This document shows positions 1 through 8,772 of a stretch of 64,000 bases of DNA, in pieces; position 1 is the stretch's first letter; every line of letters begins with the position of its first letter. This DNA is from JAEUJZ01 sp964460115 (GTDB lineage Bacteria; Myxococcota_A; Polyangia; Palsa-1104; JAEUJZ01). The notes under the pieces are model-generated. The model ran no database searches, had not been told where the DNA came from, and was given only the letters and a program-made list of their open reading frames with translations. Position numbers and translations under genes: made by a program. The stretch is from NCBI GenBank assembly GCA_964460115.1, contig CAYWPR010000023.1, forward strand, positions 1 through 64,000, written 5' to 3'.

Positions 1-1370
1 GGGCTGGTCGTCTGCTGGTAGCGCCGCATGAGCGTATTGAGAATTCCTTCAAAGCGCATATTCCAAGAACCGCTGCCATGCTGGCCCTCCCAGTTCACGG
101 CAACTCGGCGCTCGCCTGCGCCAAATAGCACCAGACGCTGCTTGGCCACCGGCAGACGGCACCATGGAATCTCCAAATCGATGCCAAATTCCTGCGCCAT
201 GCCCGAAATGATGTTAAATACCCACCCCTCGCGGCGAGCCATGGCGCTGGCCCAGGGCTCGATGGCGCCGCCGGCAATGCTGCGCTGCGGATCGGCAATG
301 ATTCGCTTTGGGTCCATCTCCATCCGCGTGCCGAGCCCCGTACAGTCGGGGCACATGCCAAGCGGCGAGTTGAACGAAAAAGTCTGTGGCGAAAGCTCGG
401 CGAAGGCCAAGCCGCAGTCCGGACACGCACGCTTTTCCGACACCATGTACTCGACCAAGTCGGAGGACGTCGGTTTGTCGCCACCCGGGCAGACGATAAG
501 AGTGCCATCGCCTAGGCGCAACGCTGCCTCGACGGAATCGTGCAGGCGCCGCTGTATATCCAAGTCCTTTTCGGAAATCGTGAGGCGATCGCAGATGATT
601 TCCAGGCTGTGCTTATGCTTTTTGGACAAAACAGGAGCCACATCCTCATCCAAACGTCGAATGACACCGTCGATGCGGGCTCGGCTGTAGCCGCTTTTTT
701 TGGCCTGCTCCAGCTCCTCTTTAAAAGTTCCTTTGCGGTTTTGCGCCAGCGGCGCCAAAAGCATCACCACTGTGCCGGACGGCAGGCGCAAAATCTGCTG
801 GGTGATCTCGGATGCCGACTGCGCAACGACCGACCGGCCGCATACATGACAGTGCTGCATGCCAATGCGGGCGTACAGCACGCGCAGATGGTCCAGAATT
901 TCGGTGACGGTACCAACGGTCGAACGCGGATTGGCCGAGGCGCTTTTCTGCTGAATGGCGATGGTTGGCGATAGTCCGCGCAGCGATTCGTAGCGCGGTT
1001 TGTCCATCTGCCCCAGAAATTGCCGCGCGTAGGCAGAAAGTGACTCGACGTAGCGGCGCTGCCCTTCGGCATACAGCGTGTCAAAAGCCAGCGATGACTT
1101 TCCCGATCCGGACACACCGGTAAGCACCACGAAGCGCTTTTTGGGAATCTCCAGCGCCTCGATGCGCAGATTGTGTTCGCTGGCGCCGCGCACGGAAATG
1201 GTCTCCGGCTCTTTGGCTGGAGGCAGCATAGACAGCGCCTCGAGGGCCGGCGGGCGAATATGCTCGGCGGCTTCCGCAGCCGGCTTTTCGAAAGCTTTGC
1301 GTGCAGTGCGACGGCCGGGCGAGCCACTGGAAACAGCTTTTCGAGACGAACCGGAAGACGAGGTAGACAT
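1..1370 (-). CDS. uvrA: Excinuclease ABC subunit A, N-terminal part (truncated by the window edge)
   Basis: UvrA is the damage-recognition ATPase of nucleotide excision repair; it loads UvrB at lesions. About 456 N-terminal residues are visible and the gene runs off the left edge. After a Ser/Ala-rich extension of roughly 55 residues the protein shows the Walker A motif GVSGSGKSSLAFDT, the family signature SLSAYARQFLGQM, the Q-loop/insertion region, a zinc-finger CxxC pair (CHVCGR) and a second one (CPDCGL), then SPLGMCPDCTGLG. The visible end reads RRYQQTTSP, as in other UvrA proteins. The start is the ATG at 1370; no strong ribosome-binding site is seen. The N-terminal extension before the first nucleotide-binding domain is longer than in E. 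coli UvrA. Identity is certain; only the exact start is open. Confidence 0.97.
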   Translation of the reverse strand, partial: MSTSSSGSSRKAVSSGSPGRRTARKAFEKPAAEAAEHIRPPALEALSMLPPAKEPETISVRGASEHNLRIEALEIPKKRFVVLTGVSGSGKSSLAFDTLYAEGQRRYVESLSAYARQFLGQMDKPRYESLRGLSPTIAIQQKSASANPRSTVGTVTEILDHLRVLYARIGMQHCHVCGRSVVAQSASEITQQILRLPSGTVVMLLAPLAQNRKGTFKEELEQAKKSGYSRARIDGVIRRLDEDVAPVLSKKHKHSLEIICDRLTISEKDLDIQRRLHDSVEAALRLGDGTLIVCPGGDKPTSSDLVEYMVSEKRACPDCGLAFAELSPQTFSFNSPLGMCPDCTGLGTRMEMDPKRIIADPQRSIAGGAIEPWASAMARREGWVFNIISGMAQEFGIDLEIPWCRLPVAKQRLVLFGAGERRVAVNWEGQHGSGSWNMRFEGILNTLMRRYQQTTS

Positions 1371-1710
1371 CTGTAGGCGCTTTCTTTACTGAAATTCCGC
1401 CCAGTTATCTACCAAGCCGATTTCGTGGCGTCAACCTCTTGCCGTACAGGCTTGCTCGCGCGGCGACTCACCTCTAACATGATTTACATGCCGTCTTTCC
1501 GCCCGCCTGCTGCCCCCCCTCCGAGTCGGCGGCAGCATGTGCCTGTGCCCGGTTCAAAAAGCCGCCTGCTTTCGCGCCGACGATGGCTGCTATATATCGC
1601 CGCCGGGATGGCCGCCCTGCCCCTTGGCTATAGGCGCATCCACCGCCGGCGCGCCGGCGAGCCAGGTCCCACCGGCTGGTTTGGTCACTGCTGAAGTTTT
1701 GGCGCTATTT
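1371..1710. other. Intergenic region with a 16-bp GC palindrome
   Basis: No convincing gene. Short open frames here are Arg/Pro-rich and have no ribosome-binding site. The region lies upstream of uvrA and downstream of the TPR gene, both on the minus strand, so it should hold the uvrA promoter and the end of the TPR transcript. Positions 1644-1659 form a perfect 16-bp palindrome, CGCCGGCGCGCCGGCG. It could be part of a transcript end or a protein-binding site, but there is no T-tract beside it. Confidence 0.5.
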
Positions 1711-4374
1711 TTATTTTTTGGCCAAGGACTTCTGCAGCGCGGCAATGCGTTCGGCGGCATCGCGAAAACGGCCATCGCGACGCATTGCACTTTGGTAGAA
1801 GTGAATCGCTTCTTTGGCGTCGAACAGCATCTCAAAAGAGCGTCCTAGCTGGTAGTTGAGCTCGCCGAGATCGTTGTCGCTGATGCCGGGCATATGGATG
1901 CCCAGCTTGAAGGATTCAATGGCTTCTTTGATGCGATTCTGATCGCGATAGCAAAGTCCGGTCATCAAAGCCGCGCGGGCGCCGCGTTTGGTATCGCACA
2001 GGGCTTTTTCAAACTCGATGATCGCTTGCTCGTACTGACCGCGGTTGCGATGCGACACGCCCAGACGAAAAGCGCCCGATGCATCCGCAGAGCCCAGCGT
2101 CTTCATTTGCCGGCTCGGACGGGGCGGTGGCGGCGGCAAACTGCGCTGCCCGGGCCGCAGACTGCGGGTGGACGGATTGCTGGCAGAGCTCGACGGCGCA
2201 AATTCCCCAGGCTGGCTGCGTTGCGAAGAAAGTCCGGCGCCGCGGTTTGGCGCCGAGGCCGAAGATGGGCTCCGCGCAGTCATTCCCGGTGGCCGACTGC
2301 GCGATGCCGCAGAGGCCGAATCGGCCGAGGCGAAACCAGTGCTGCCGGAAAGAATCAGCTCTTCGTGCACATCCGCCATGTCCACGTCGATGACTACCTC
2401 GGCGCGGGGATTTTCTAGCTGCAAAAGCTTGGCGGCGACGGTTTTGCTGTGCGGATAGCGGCCGGCCAAGGCTTTTAACAGCCGGCGCGCGTCGGCATAC
2501 ATCTTTTGTTGAAGGCAGAAGTCCACCTCGTCGAGCTCTTCCTTCAACGTGCCGCTCGTCAGGGCCAGCTCTTCGGCGGCGGCTTCGATGGCTGCAGCGT
2601 TAGGATTGGTGTCGGCCGAAGGCATGATCTGCGGAACTTCGTCGCTGGCTTCGGTCAAATCTATCGCAACGTGCACATCCGCCGCGGAATTGACTGCCAG
2701 GGGCCTTGTCGGTTGCGCCATTTGAGGCGAAGACGGAGCATTCATCTGCTCGACGTACTTGCGAAACTCGGCGATGGGCACTTCCGAGGTCGTGGCCATG
2801 CTGCTCGTGGTGCTGGCCGGAGCCAGCGATTTACGCAGCTCCTCTTCGGTCGTGGTCACCGAAATCTCGGGCTCGTCGAAATCATCCGCCGCCAAGGCCG
2901 CGTTGGCGTTGACGCGGTGCATGCCGGTGATGACTTTCAGCCGGCGCTCGGCTTCCTGATCCTGCGCATCCAGCCGCAAAATTTCGCGCAGATAGTAAAC
3001 CTCTTCATGCGGCAAAGAGCACTGGCTGAGCAGCACGCGCAGTTCGGCGATGGCCGTTTTGTACTCCCGTTGCGATTCATACAGCTTGATCAGCCGCTCT
3101 CGCACTGGCCGCAGCCCAGGACTGCGCCCAAGGGCTTCCTGCAAATGCTCCATGGCTTTTTTGGCCAAGCCAAAGCGTAAAAAAGAATCAGCTTCGGCAA
3201 TAAGCCGCGCCGCTTCTTCTTCAGCGGTAACCGGCGGAGCCGAAAGCGACGAACCGGCGGCCGGCGTCAACCGGGCCGAAACTGTCGAAGTCATCGGCGG
3301 CCCGAGGCGGCCTGGAGATGCCAATCCACCCGCCGGGGTCAGACGTCCGGAAAATCCCGACAGCGGCATGGCATTGCGGTTCGAGTTCGAACTGGGCAGA
3401 GGCTGCGGCACCGGCGAATTGAGCACCATCGCCTGCAGTGACCCGGTAGTGACTTCGGGCTGACGCAGCGGACCCGCCTGGCTAAGCATAGCCCGCGCAT
3501 CGGCGTCGCTAGGATCCAGCGCCAAGATGCGCTGCGCGACCGATCGCGCCGCCGCAAGCGCCCCACGGTCGACGTAAAGACGCGACATTTCTTTCAGTAC
3601 AGCGATGCTTTTGTCCGTCTTTCGCAACGCGGCGAAGGCTTCGGCCAAAAGATCGAGCAGCTCCGGATCCTTGTGATCCACTTTAAAGCCGACCTGCAGC
3701 CGCGGCAGCGCCCGCTGCGTTTCTCCGGCTTTTAAATAATAGCGCGACAGCTCTTTGATGGCTTCGAGGTTTTCCGGCGAATGGAAAAGCAATCGCTCAG
3801 CCACTTTGGTGTAATCGTCCATGCGGCCGGCGTTACGCAAATATGCAGCCGCTGCGGTAAACTCGCGGGTCGCATCCGCATACATATTTTCTTTTGAGTA
3901 AAGCTCAGCCAGCTTGATACGCCGAGCAACGCTGTCGGGCATCAGATCGACGATAGCTTGCTCGGCACGCAGTGATTCGCGGATTTTGCCTTGACGATAA
4001 AGCGCCTGAGCCGCCAATTCGTATTGCTGTGTAGCATGGCCGATACGACCCTGCTCGCGATATAAACCCCCTAATGACAAATGTGCATCGACGGCTTGTG
4101 GAGATATTTCGAGAATGCGCTTATATACTGCGATAGATTTTTCCGGATCGCCCTGCTGCACATAAAGCTGAGCGACTTTTTTATAATTCTCGACCGCTTC
4201 GTTTTTCTGGCCAAGTTTTACATAAAGATCGCCGATTCGTATCCAAATACGGATATCGTTCTCGTCTTCTGCGACGATTTTCAGATACTCACGAATCGCC
4301 TTATCGAATTGCCCTTTTTCGACAAGTTTTTGCGCTTGCGAGATAAACTTTTCTTTGTTGCTATTGTTCGACAC
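1711..4374 (-). CDS. Large tetratricopeptide-repeat protein
   Basis: An 887-residue protein built mostly of TPR helices. Residues 1-300 form a continuous TPR array (for example DKAIREYLKIVAEDEND, KSIAVYKRILEISPQAVDAH, ADATREFTAAAAYLRNAG). A second TPR block lies near 385-480 and a third at about 770-880. They are joined by low-complexity Ser/Pro/Ala linkers at about 300-380 and 680-765. There is no signal peptide or membrane segment, so it is probably a cytoplasmic scaffold. The start is GTG at 4374, without a clear ribosome-binding site. Myxococcota carry similar long TPR proteins, some linked to motility or secretion, but nothing here fixes a partner. Compared with its neighbours the DNA is AT-richer at the 5' end (4000-4374). 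Confidence 0.85.
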   Translation of the reverse strand: MSNNSNKEKFISQAQKLVEKGQFDKAIREYLKIVAEDENDIRIWIRIGDLYVKLGQKNEAVENYKKVAQLYVQQGDPEKSIAVYKRILEISPQAVDAHLSLGGLYREQGRIGHATQQYELAAQALYRQGKIRESLRAEQAIVDLMPDSVARRIKLAELYSKENMYADATREFTAAAAYLRNAGRMDDYTKVAERLLFHSPENLEAIKELSRYYLKAGETQRALPRLQVGFKVDHKDPELLDLLAEAFAALRKTDKSIAVLKEMSRLYVDRGALAAARSVAQRILALDPSDADARAMLSQAGPLRQPEVTTGSLQAMVLNSPVPQPLPSSNSNRNAMPLSGFSGRLTPAGGLASPGRLGPPMTSTVSARLTPAAGSSLSAPPVTAEEEAARLIAEADSFLRFGLAKKAMEHLQEALGRSPGLRPVRERLIKLYESQREYKTAIAELRVLLSQCSLPHEEVYYLREILRLDAQDQEAERRLKVITGMHRVNANAALAADDFDEPEISVTTTEEELRKSLAPASTTSSMATTSEVPIAEFRKYVEQMNAPSSPQMAQPTRPLAVNSAADVHVAIDLTEASDEVPQIMPSADTNPNAAAIEAAAEELALTSGTLKEELDEVDFCLQQKMYADARRLLKALAGRYPHSKTVAAKLLQLENPRAEVVIDVDMADVHEELILSGSTGFASADSASAASRSRPPGMTARSPSSASAPNRGAGLSSQRSQPGEFAPSSSASNPSTRSLRPGQRSLPPPPPRPSRQMKTLGSADASGAFRLGVSHRNRGQYEQAIIEFEKALCDTKRGARAALMTGLCYRDQNRIKEAIESFKLGIHMPGISDNDLGELNYQLGRSFEMLFDAKEAIHFYQSAMRRDGRFRDAAERIAALQKSLAKK

Positions 4375-4404
4375 GTAACCGGTCGCTAATTAGAATTTCC
4401 GTCG

Positions 4405-4420
4405 GGGTCCCTGAGGACCC
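4405..4420. repeat. 6-bp stem inverted repeat between two minus-strand genes
   Basis: GGGTCC, loop CTGA, GGACCC: a perfect short hairpin between the AgmX-like gene (ending at 4469) and the TPR gene (starting at 4374). On the minus strand it is followed by CGACGG and not by a T-run, so it is at best an atypical terminator or an operator for the TPR gene. Confidence 0.35.
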
Positions 4421-4468
4421 AAGTCTAGTTGACGGATGGCCGGCGGTCAAGGAACTCCGACGGAGCTG

Positions 4469-4900
4469 CTAAGAATTAGCGATGGTCCAAGTCCGCTCGA
4501 TTGTAGTCAGTGGCGCTTGAATGATCGGAAAGCGGATGCTCTTGATAAGCTGATCGACACATTCTTTGACGGGGGCGGAATCGCCCTTGTCGAGCGTCAC
4601 GGTGGTCGCAATGTTGACGACCTGGCCGCTGCTGTTGATCGTCACTTTGGTCTCGACCTCGACGCGATTCGATCCTTTGTTCAAAGCGAACTTGCCGGCG
4701 CAGTCCTGCACCCCGTCGCTTTTGTCCAGCAAAGCCGTGCCAGCCGCCTCTTGCGCCGAAGTGTTGGATTTTTTGGCTTTTTTTCCGGATTTGCCCGCGG
4801 CGCCAGCTTTTTTCGAAGCCGTCGCCAGCTCGGCGCTTGTGCTGTTCAAAATGCTAAAAACGAGGCCCACTCCGACTACGATACGCACAAAAATCGACAT
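4469..4900 (-). CDS. Secreted protein with AgmX/PglI-like (TonB-like) C-terminal domain
   Basis: A 143-residue protein with an N-terminal signal peptide (FVRIVVGVGLVFSILNSTSA), a Lys/Ala-rich linker and a C-terminal domain with the alternating pattern VETKVTINSSGQVVNI followed by a Cys and ending in IRFP. This pattern (beta-hairpin with G-x-V, then Cys-V-x-x-x-I-x-x-x-x-F-P) is the one seen in the AgmX/PglI C-terminal domains of myxobacterial motility and envelope proteins. The ATG at 4900 follows a good ribosome-binding site (AAAGGGGG). It is probably periplasmic. A larger protein with the same type of domain lies at 55931. The function is unknown. Confidence 0.7.
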   Translation of the reverse strand: MSIFVRIVVGVGLVFSILNSTSAELATASKKAGAAGKSGKKAKKSNTSAQEAAGTALLDKSDGVQDCAGKFALNKGSNRVEVETKVTINSSGQVVNIATTVTLDKGDSAPVKECVDQLIKSIRFPIIQAPLTTIERTWTIANS

Positions 4901-5094
4901 GACGCCCCCTTTCTATGGTGAGCAAATACCGATCTGACCTCGCCGATTCAGAGCTGCCGCGGCCGAGTTTCTATTTCTATTCTACAAATTCTCGGTACAA
5001 ATTGCTGAATCGATTGCCGGCAAGCGACGGGAAACGCCGTCTTCCTGCATCATTGCGGATGTCCGCAGCCGGCAAAATGAAGTATTTTTTTCGC

Positions 5095-5508
5095 ATGCAG
5101 CATTCGCCCCGCTTTTTGCGCCTGTGCGAAGAAGCCCGCGCCCACATCACCGAGATGTCGCAAGAAGAGCTTCTCGCCAGGCAGAAATTCTCCGCCACCG
5201 CGAACTCGCCCCTGCAGCTATTGGACGTGCGCGAAGATCACGAGTGGCAAGCCGGCCATATTCCCGGAGCGCGTCACCTGGGCCGCGGCATTTTAGAGCG
5301 TGACATCGAGCAGCTTTGTTCCGATCTAGAAACCCCCTTGGTGCTGTATTGCGGCGGCGGCTATCGTTCGGCGCTGGCCGCCGAATCGCTGCTACGCATG
5401 GGCTATCGTCAGGTCTACTCACTTTGCGGCGGCTACCGCGGCTGGAAAGAAGCGGGCCGCGCCATCGAAACGGATGCGGTGCCGCAAAGCCCCGCGGTGA
5501 ATCGATAG
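5095..5508 (+). CDS. Rhodanese-like domain protein
   Basis: A single rhodanese domain of about 137 residues that covers almost the whole protein. LLDVREDHEWQAGHIPGA is the CH2A-type motif and LYCGGGYRSALAAE is the active-site loop with the catalytic Cys, so sulfurtransferase activity is plausible. The frame is open back to 4915. I placed the start at ATG 5095 (MQHSPRFLRLCEEA) because related short rhodaneses begin this way; ATG 5077 and ATG 5059 are alternatives and none has a strong ribosome-binding site. It heads a plus-strand run (HAD phosphatase, nadC, birA) and ends 24 bp before the next gene. The sulfur acceptor is unknown. Confidence 0.85.
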   Translation: MQHSPRFLRLCEEARAHITEMSQEELLARQKFSATANSPLQLLDVREDHEWQAGHIPGARHLGRGILERDIEQLCSDLETPLVLYCGGGYRSALAAESLLRMGYRQVYSLCGGYRGWKEAGRAIETDAVPQSPAVNR

Positions 5509-5532
5509 CTTTTCTGCATAGGCTGCGCATTG

Positions 5533-6198
5533 ATGTCGCTTCCCGGCTTGCGGACTGCCGCATTTTTTGATCTGGACTACACCTTGATACGCTGCGGCAG
5601 CGGCTTCCGCTGGGTCAGATTTTTGCGCCAGCGCGGCGAAGTCAGTCTGCTCTTTCTGATAAAGACGCTGCTCTGGACGCTGCAATATAAGCTGGCGATT
5701 CTGGATCTAGAAACAGTCGCGCGCCGCCTGGTTTGCGAAATGGCCGGAGACAATGAAGCGCAACTGTGCGCCAAGGCTGCGCTCTTTTTAGAGAGCGAAA
5801 TTCGCCACCAAGTCTCGCCGCACGGATTAAAGGCGCTGGACTGGCACAGGGAACGCCAGCACGTCGTGGTGCTTTTGACGAGCTCGATGCAGTACGTTGC
5901 CGAGCCCATCGCCAGCGAGCTTGGCATCGAACATGTTCTATGCAGCCGTCTGCTGGTCGATAAGGGGCGCTTTCTAGGCACCTGCGGCATTCCATTGTGC
6001 TATGGCGCCGGCAAGGTTCATTACGCCGAGCGCTTCGCCGCACAAAACGCCATCGACCTGGCCGGCAGCTACTTTTACACTGATAGTTACAGCGATCTGC
6101 CGATGCTGCAGCGCATCGGGCAGCCGCGTATTGTAAATCCCGATCGGCGACTCTTGCGCCATGCTCGACAGCAAGGATGGCCGATCGCTCGCTGGTGA
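5533..6198 (+). CDS. HAD-superfamily hydrolase, SerB-like (HAD-IB)
   Basis: A 221-residue phosphatase of the haloacid dehalogenase superfamily, subfamily IB. Motif I is FFDLDYTL with the nucleophile and acid/base Asp residues (DxD), motif II is LLTSS, motif III is the Lys in GAGKVHYAERF, and motif IV is YTDSYSDLPML. An inserted helical cap lies between motifs I and II. Family members dephosphorylate phosphoserine or small phosphomonoesters; the substrate cannot be read here. ATG 5533 is used, with an adjacent in-frame TTG at 5530. The 3' end runs to within 20 bp of the nadC start, suggesting one operon. Confidence 0.9.
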   Translation: MSLPGLRTAAFFDLDYTLIRCGSGFRWVRFLRQRGEVSLLFLIKTLLWTLQYKLAILDLETVARRLVCEMAGDNEAQLCAKAALFLESEIRHQVSPHGLKALDWHRERQHVVVLLTSSMQYVAEPIASELGIEHVLCSRLLVDKGRFLGTCGIPLCYGAGKVHYAERFAAQNAIDLAGSYFYTDSYSDLPMLQRIGQPRIVNPDRRLLRHARQQGWPIARW

Positions 6199-6218
6199 AT
6201 CTTAAAAAGGAAGTGCCC

Positions 6219-7103
6219 ATGGCGACTTTGCGCAACGAATATTTTTCGCCGCTGCCTCCGGCGGTGTCTCGACTGATCGATTTGGCGCTGGATGAAGACC
6301 TGGGCCGCGGCGATTTGACCAGCGAGGCGCTGTTTGACGAAACCGCCATGGCGCGCGCCGTCATGCTGGCCAAGACCCCCCTTTGCTTATCGGGCATTGA
6401 CGTGTCCCAGGCGGTTTTTGAGCGTGTTGATGCCCGCAGCATCTGCCAGCCGCTGTGTCGTGCGGGATCATTTCTGCAGCCCGGCACCGAAGTCATGACC
6501 ATCGAGGGCCCGGTGCGGGCGCTTTTGGCCGCCGAACGCACCGCGCTGAATTTTGTACAACGGCTTTCTGGCGTCGCCAGTTTGACTCGACGTTATGTCG
6601 AGAAAGTGGCCGGAACGACGGCGCGCATTGTCGATACCCGCAAGACTCTGCCCGGCTTTCGCTTCCTCGACAAACGGGCGGTGCGGCACGGCGGTGGCCA
6701 CAACCATCGCGCCGATCTGGCCTCTGGCGTGCTGATCAAAGACAACCACATCGCGGCGGCCGGCGGGGTGACAGCCGCGATTGCGCGAGCCCGGCACGAA
6801 GCGCCGCACAGCCTGCGCATCGAAGTCGAAGTGACAAACCTGCGCGAACTCGCTGAGGCTTTGTCGGTAGGCGCCGAGCTAGTCCTGCTTGACAATATGA
6901 GCCCCGAGCAAGTTCGCGCCGCGGTGCAAACACTGCCGGCGCGCGGCACTTTAGGGCGTCCGCTTATCGAAGTCTCTGGCGGCATCAATCTAACGACGGT
7001 GCGCGCCTATGCCGAAGCCGGCGTCGATCTGATTAGCGTCGGAGCACTGACCCATTCGGTGATGGCTGCAGATCTGTCGCTTGAGATCATTCCCCATGCC
7101 TAG
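6219..7103 (+). CDS. nadC: Nicotinate-nucleotide pyrophosphorylase (quinolinate phosphoribosyltransferase)
   Basis: Converts quinolinate and PRPP to nicotinate mononucleotide, the step that joins the de novo pathway to NAD synthesis; cytoplasmic. The 294-residue protein shows the family hallmarks EDLGRGDLTSEA, ERTALNFVQRLSGVA, DTRKTLPGFR, HGGGHNHR, IKDNH, EVEVTNL and the C-terminal EVSGGI and ISVGALTHS. An in-frame ATG at 6177 would overlap the HAD gene; ATG 6219 is preferred because it follows AAAAGGAAG at proper spacing. The stop overlaps the birA start by 8 bp, so the two are likely co-translated. No nadA or nadB is present in the window. Confidence 0.97.
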   Translation: MATLRNEYFSPLPPAVSRLIDLALDEDLGRGDLTSEALFDETAMARAVMLAKTPLCLSGIDVSQAVFERVDARSICQPLCRAGSFLQPGTEVMTIEGPVRALLAAERTALNFVQRLSGVASLTRRYVEKVAGTTARIVDTRKTLPGFRFLDKRAVRHGGGHNHRADLASGVLIKDNHIAAAGGVTAAIARARHEAPHSLRIEVEVTNLRELAEALSVGAELVLLDNMSPEQVRAAVQTLPARGTLGRPLIEVSGGINLTTVRAYAEAGVDLISVGALTHSVMAADLSLEIIPHA

Positions 7104-8001
7104 CTTTGGCGCGGTCTGGCATCATCTGTCGATTTGCAATTCGACCAATGACGAGGCGCAGCGGCTTGGGCGCGCCGGAGCCGCCGAAGGCACCGTGGTC
7201 ACCGCCGATGAGCAGCGCGCCGGACGCGGACGCCTCGGTCGCCATTGGCATTCACCGGCTGGTGAAAACCTTTACTTGTCTGTGCTGCTGCGCCCGCCTT
7301 TTTTGCCGCAGCGGGCGCCGCTATTGTCTCTGTGCGCGGGGCTGGCGCTGCATCAGGCAGCAAGCACGATACTGGCCGCGTCCACCTGTGCCAATCTCGG
7401 CGATGGTCAAAGACCTCAGCTTTTGCTGAAGTGGCCAAACGATCTTCTCGGTGCCAGATCTGTGTCCGAGGCCGATGCGTCCTATCGCAAGCTTGGCGGC
7501 GTGCTGACGGAGCTTGTCTGCGCCGGTTCGTCCATCGATTTTGTCGTCGTCGGCATTGGTTGTAACATCCATGGGACTACGTTTCCGGCTGAAATTTCGG
7601 CGACAAGCTTGCAGCTTTTAACCGGTGTGGCCGACACACCCGGCGCCAACCTCGAAGTACGGCACCTGGCCCAGCAGCTCTTGGCCGCTTTTGAAAGCTG
7701 GTATCAGCGCTACTTGCAACAAGGCCCCGAGCCGATCGTCGAGGCATTCGCCGCGGCGGCCAATCTGGGACCGCACCATCCGCCGATACAAGTAAGCACT
7801 TCTTGCGGCATCTTGCACGGAGTCCCGGTGGGCCTAGGTGTGCAGGGGGATCTCTTGGTGCGCCGCACGGACGGCACGCTCGAATGTGTGCGCAGCGGCG
7901 ACGTCGGCCTCATCGCCCCGCCCACGCCCCTGTCCACAACAAAGGCCCACGAAAAAATGCCAACGCACCGCCCAAAGCTTGGCGCAGCAAGCAATGATTG
8001 A
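7096..8001 (+). CDS. birA: Biotin--[acetyl-CoA-carboxylase] ligase (monofunctional)
   Basis: Activates biotin as biotinyl-AMP and attaches it to the carrier Lys of biotin-dependent carboxylases. The biotin-binding GRGRLGR motif, LKWPNDLL, GGVLTE and GIGCNIH are all visible in the 301-residue protein, followed by the small C-terminal SH3-like domain. There is no N-terminal helix-turn-helix, so it is the class I, non-regulatory type. A loop of Gln/Leu-rich sequence (GDGQRPQLL) precedes KWPND. ATG 7096 lies within the last codons of nadC. The neighbours point to a cofactor-metabolism operon (NAD, biotin). Confidence 0.96.
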   Translation: MPSFGAVWHHLSICNSTNDEAQRLGRAGAAEGTVVTADEQRAGRGRLGRHWHSPAGENLYLSVLLRPPFLPQRAPLLSLCAGLALHQAASTILAASTCANLGDGQRPQLLLKWPNDLLGARSVSEADASYRKLGGVLTELVCAGSSIDFVVVGIGCNIHGTTFPAEISATSLQLLTGVADTPGANLEVRHLAQQLLAAFESWYQRYLQQGPEPIVEAFAAAANLGPHHPPIQVSTSCGILHGVPVGLGVQGDLLVRRTDGTLECVRSGDVGLIAPPTPLSTTKAHEKMPTHRPKLGAASND

Positions 8002-8042
8002 GCAGATCCGCCAAAGGGCGACTTTTGTTATACTCTGGAAAG

Positions 8043-8738
8043 ATGACATCTTCCCTGCTCCCAGAGCAGATCGCACCCTATGAGGTTTTTGCCGATTGTC
8101 CGCTGATTAGCGGCACTCCCCTGGTGGCGCATCTGCTCGGGCGGCGTTTTGAGCAGCGGCTCAACGAACGCAGCGATCAGCCCTTTGACAGCGATTTTCA
8201 GAAGGCACTTTTAAAGACTCTGTCGCATCTGTGCGCTGTGCTCGGATGCAGTTTTGGCTATGCCGATCGCACGGATCTTTTGCTTTACGCGGTCTCGCAG
8301 GGCAGTGACGCGCGCCGCTTGCTCAGCCGGCTGGCCGGCGAGTCCTCGGCCAAGCTATCGCTGCTTATCGGCGACGTCTATACCTTCGATGTGCGGCTGT
8401 TCGAGATTCCATCGGTAGAGCTCGCCCGCAGCTATTTTCAATGGCAGCGGCAAAAAGCCGAGTCCGCCGCCATCGAGCGCTACACCACGCACAAGCTTAA
8501 GGAACTTGGCACGGTCGCCAAGGCCATTCCCGGCATTTTGGCGGGCCTTGACAATGAGCAGCGCATTGCTCTTTTGACCCAAAACGGTCTGGACTACGTC
8601 AGCATGCCGGCTTGGCAGCGCTATGGATCCGCGGTGTATACCGGTCAGGACGACACCCGTGGAGCCCACCTAGTCATCGACCTGCGCCTTCCCGACAGTC
8701 AGCACTACCCCGACTACCTCGCCCGCCACTTAATCTAA
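8043..8738 (+). CDS. Thg1-like tRNA 5'-guanylyltransferase homologue lacking metal-binding residues
   Basis: A 231-residue protein that follows the layout of bacterial Thg1-like (TLP) reverse polymerases: YEVFADCPLISGTPLVAHLLGRRF at 13-36 matches the segment containing the first catalytic Asp, GYADRTDLLLY at 72-82 matches the YxxSDE motif, YFQWQRQKAESAAIERY matches the conserved YFxWRQxDA helix, and NGLDYVSMPAWQRYG matches the FNxxPAWxKRG segment. Active enzymes have Asp in the first motif (R-I/V-D-G-R) and Asp-Glu in the second. Here these read Leu32 and Thr77-Asp78. The family fold is therefore clear while the two-metal site appears lost. ATG 8043 is used. It follows birA by 41 bp. The product may bind tRNA or nucleotide without catalysis. 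Confidence 0.8.
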   Translation: MTSSLLPEQIAPYEVFADCPLISGTPLVAHLLGRRFEQRLNERSDQPFDSDFQKALLKTLSHLCAVLGCSFGYADRTDLLLYAVSQGSDARRLLSRLAGESSAKLSLLIGDVYTFDVRLFEIPSVELARSYFQWQRQKAESAAIERYTTHKLKELGTVAKAIPGILAGLDNEQRIALLTQNGLDYVSMPAWQRYGSAVYTGQDDTRGAHLVIDLRLPDSQHYPDYLARHLI

Positions 8739-8772
8739 ATTTAAAAGCGGCAATCTGCGTTTGGTATTTGCG

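Noticed and set aside
1425..1694. Small plus-strand protein before the TPR gene
   Set aside because: Arg/Pro-rich, no ribosome-binding site, and overlaps noncoding palindromic sequence.
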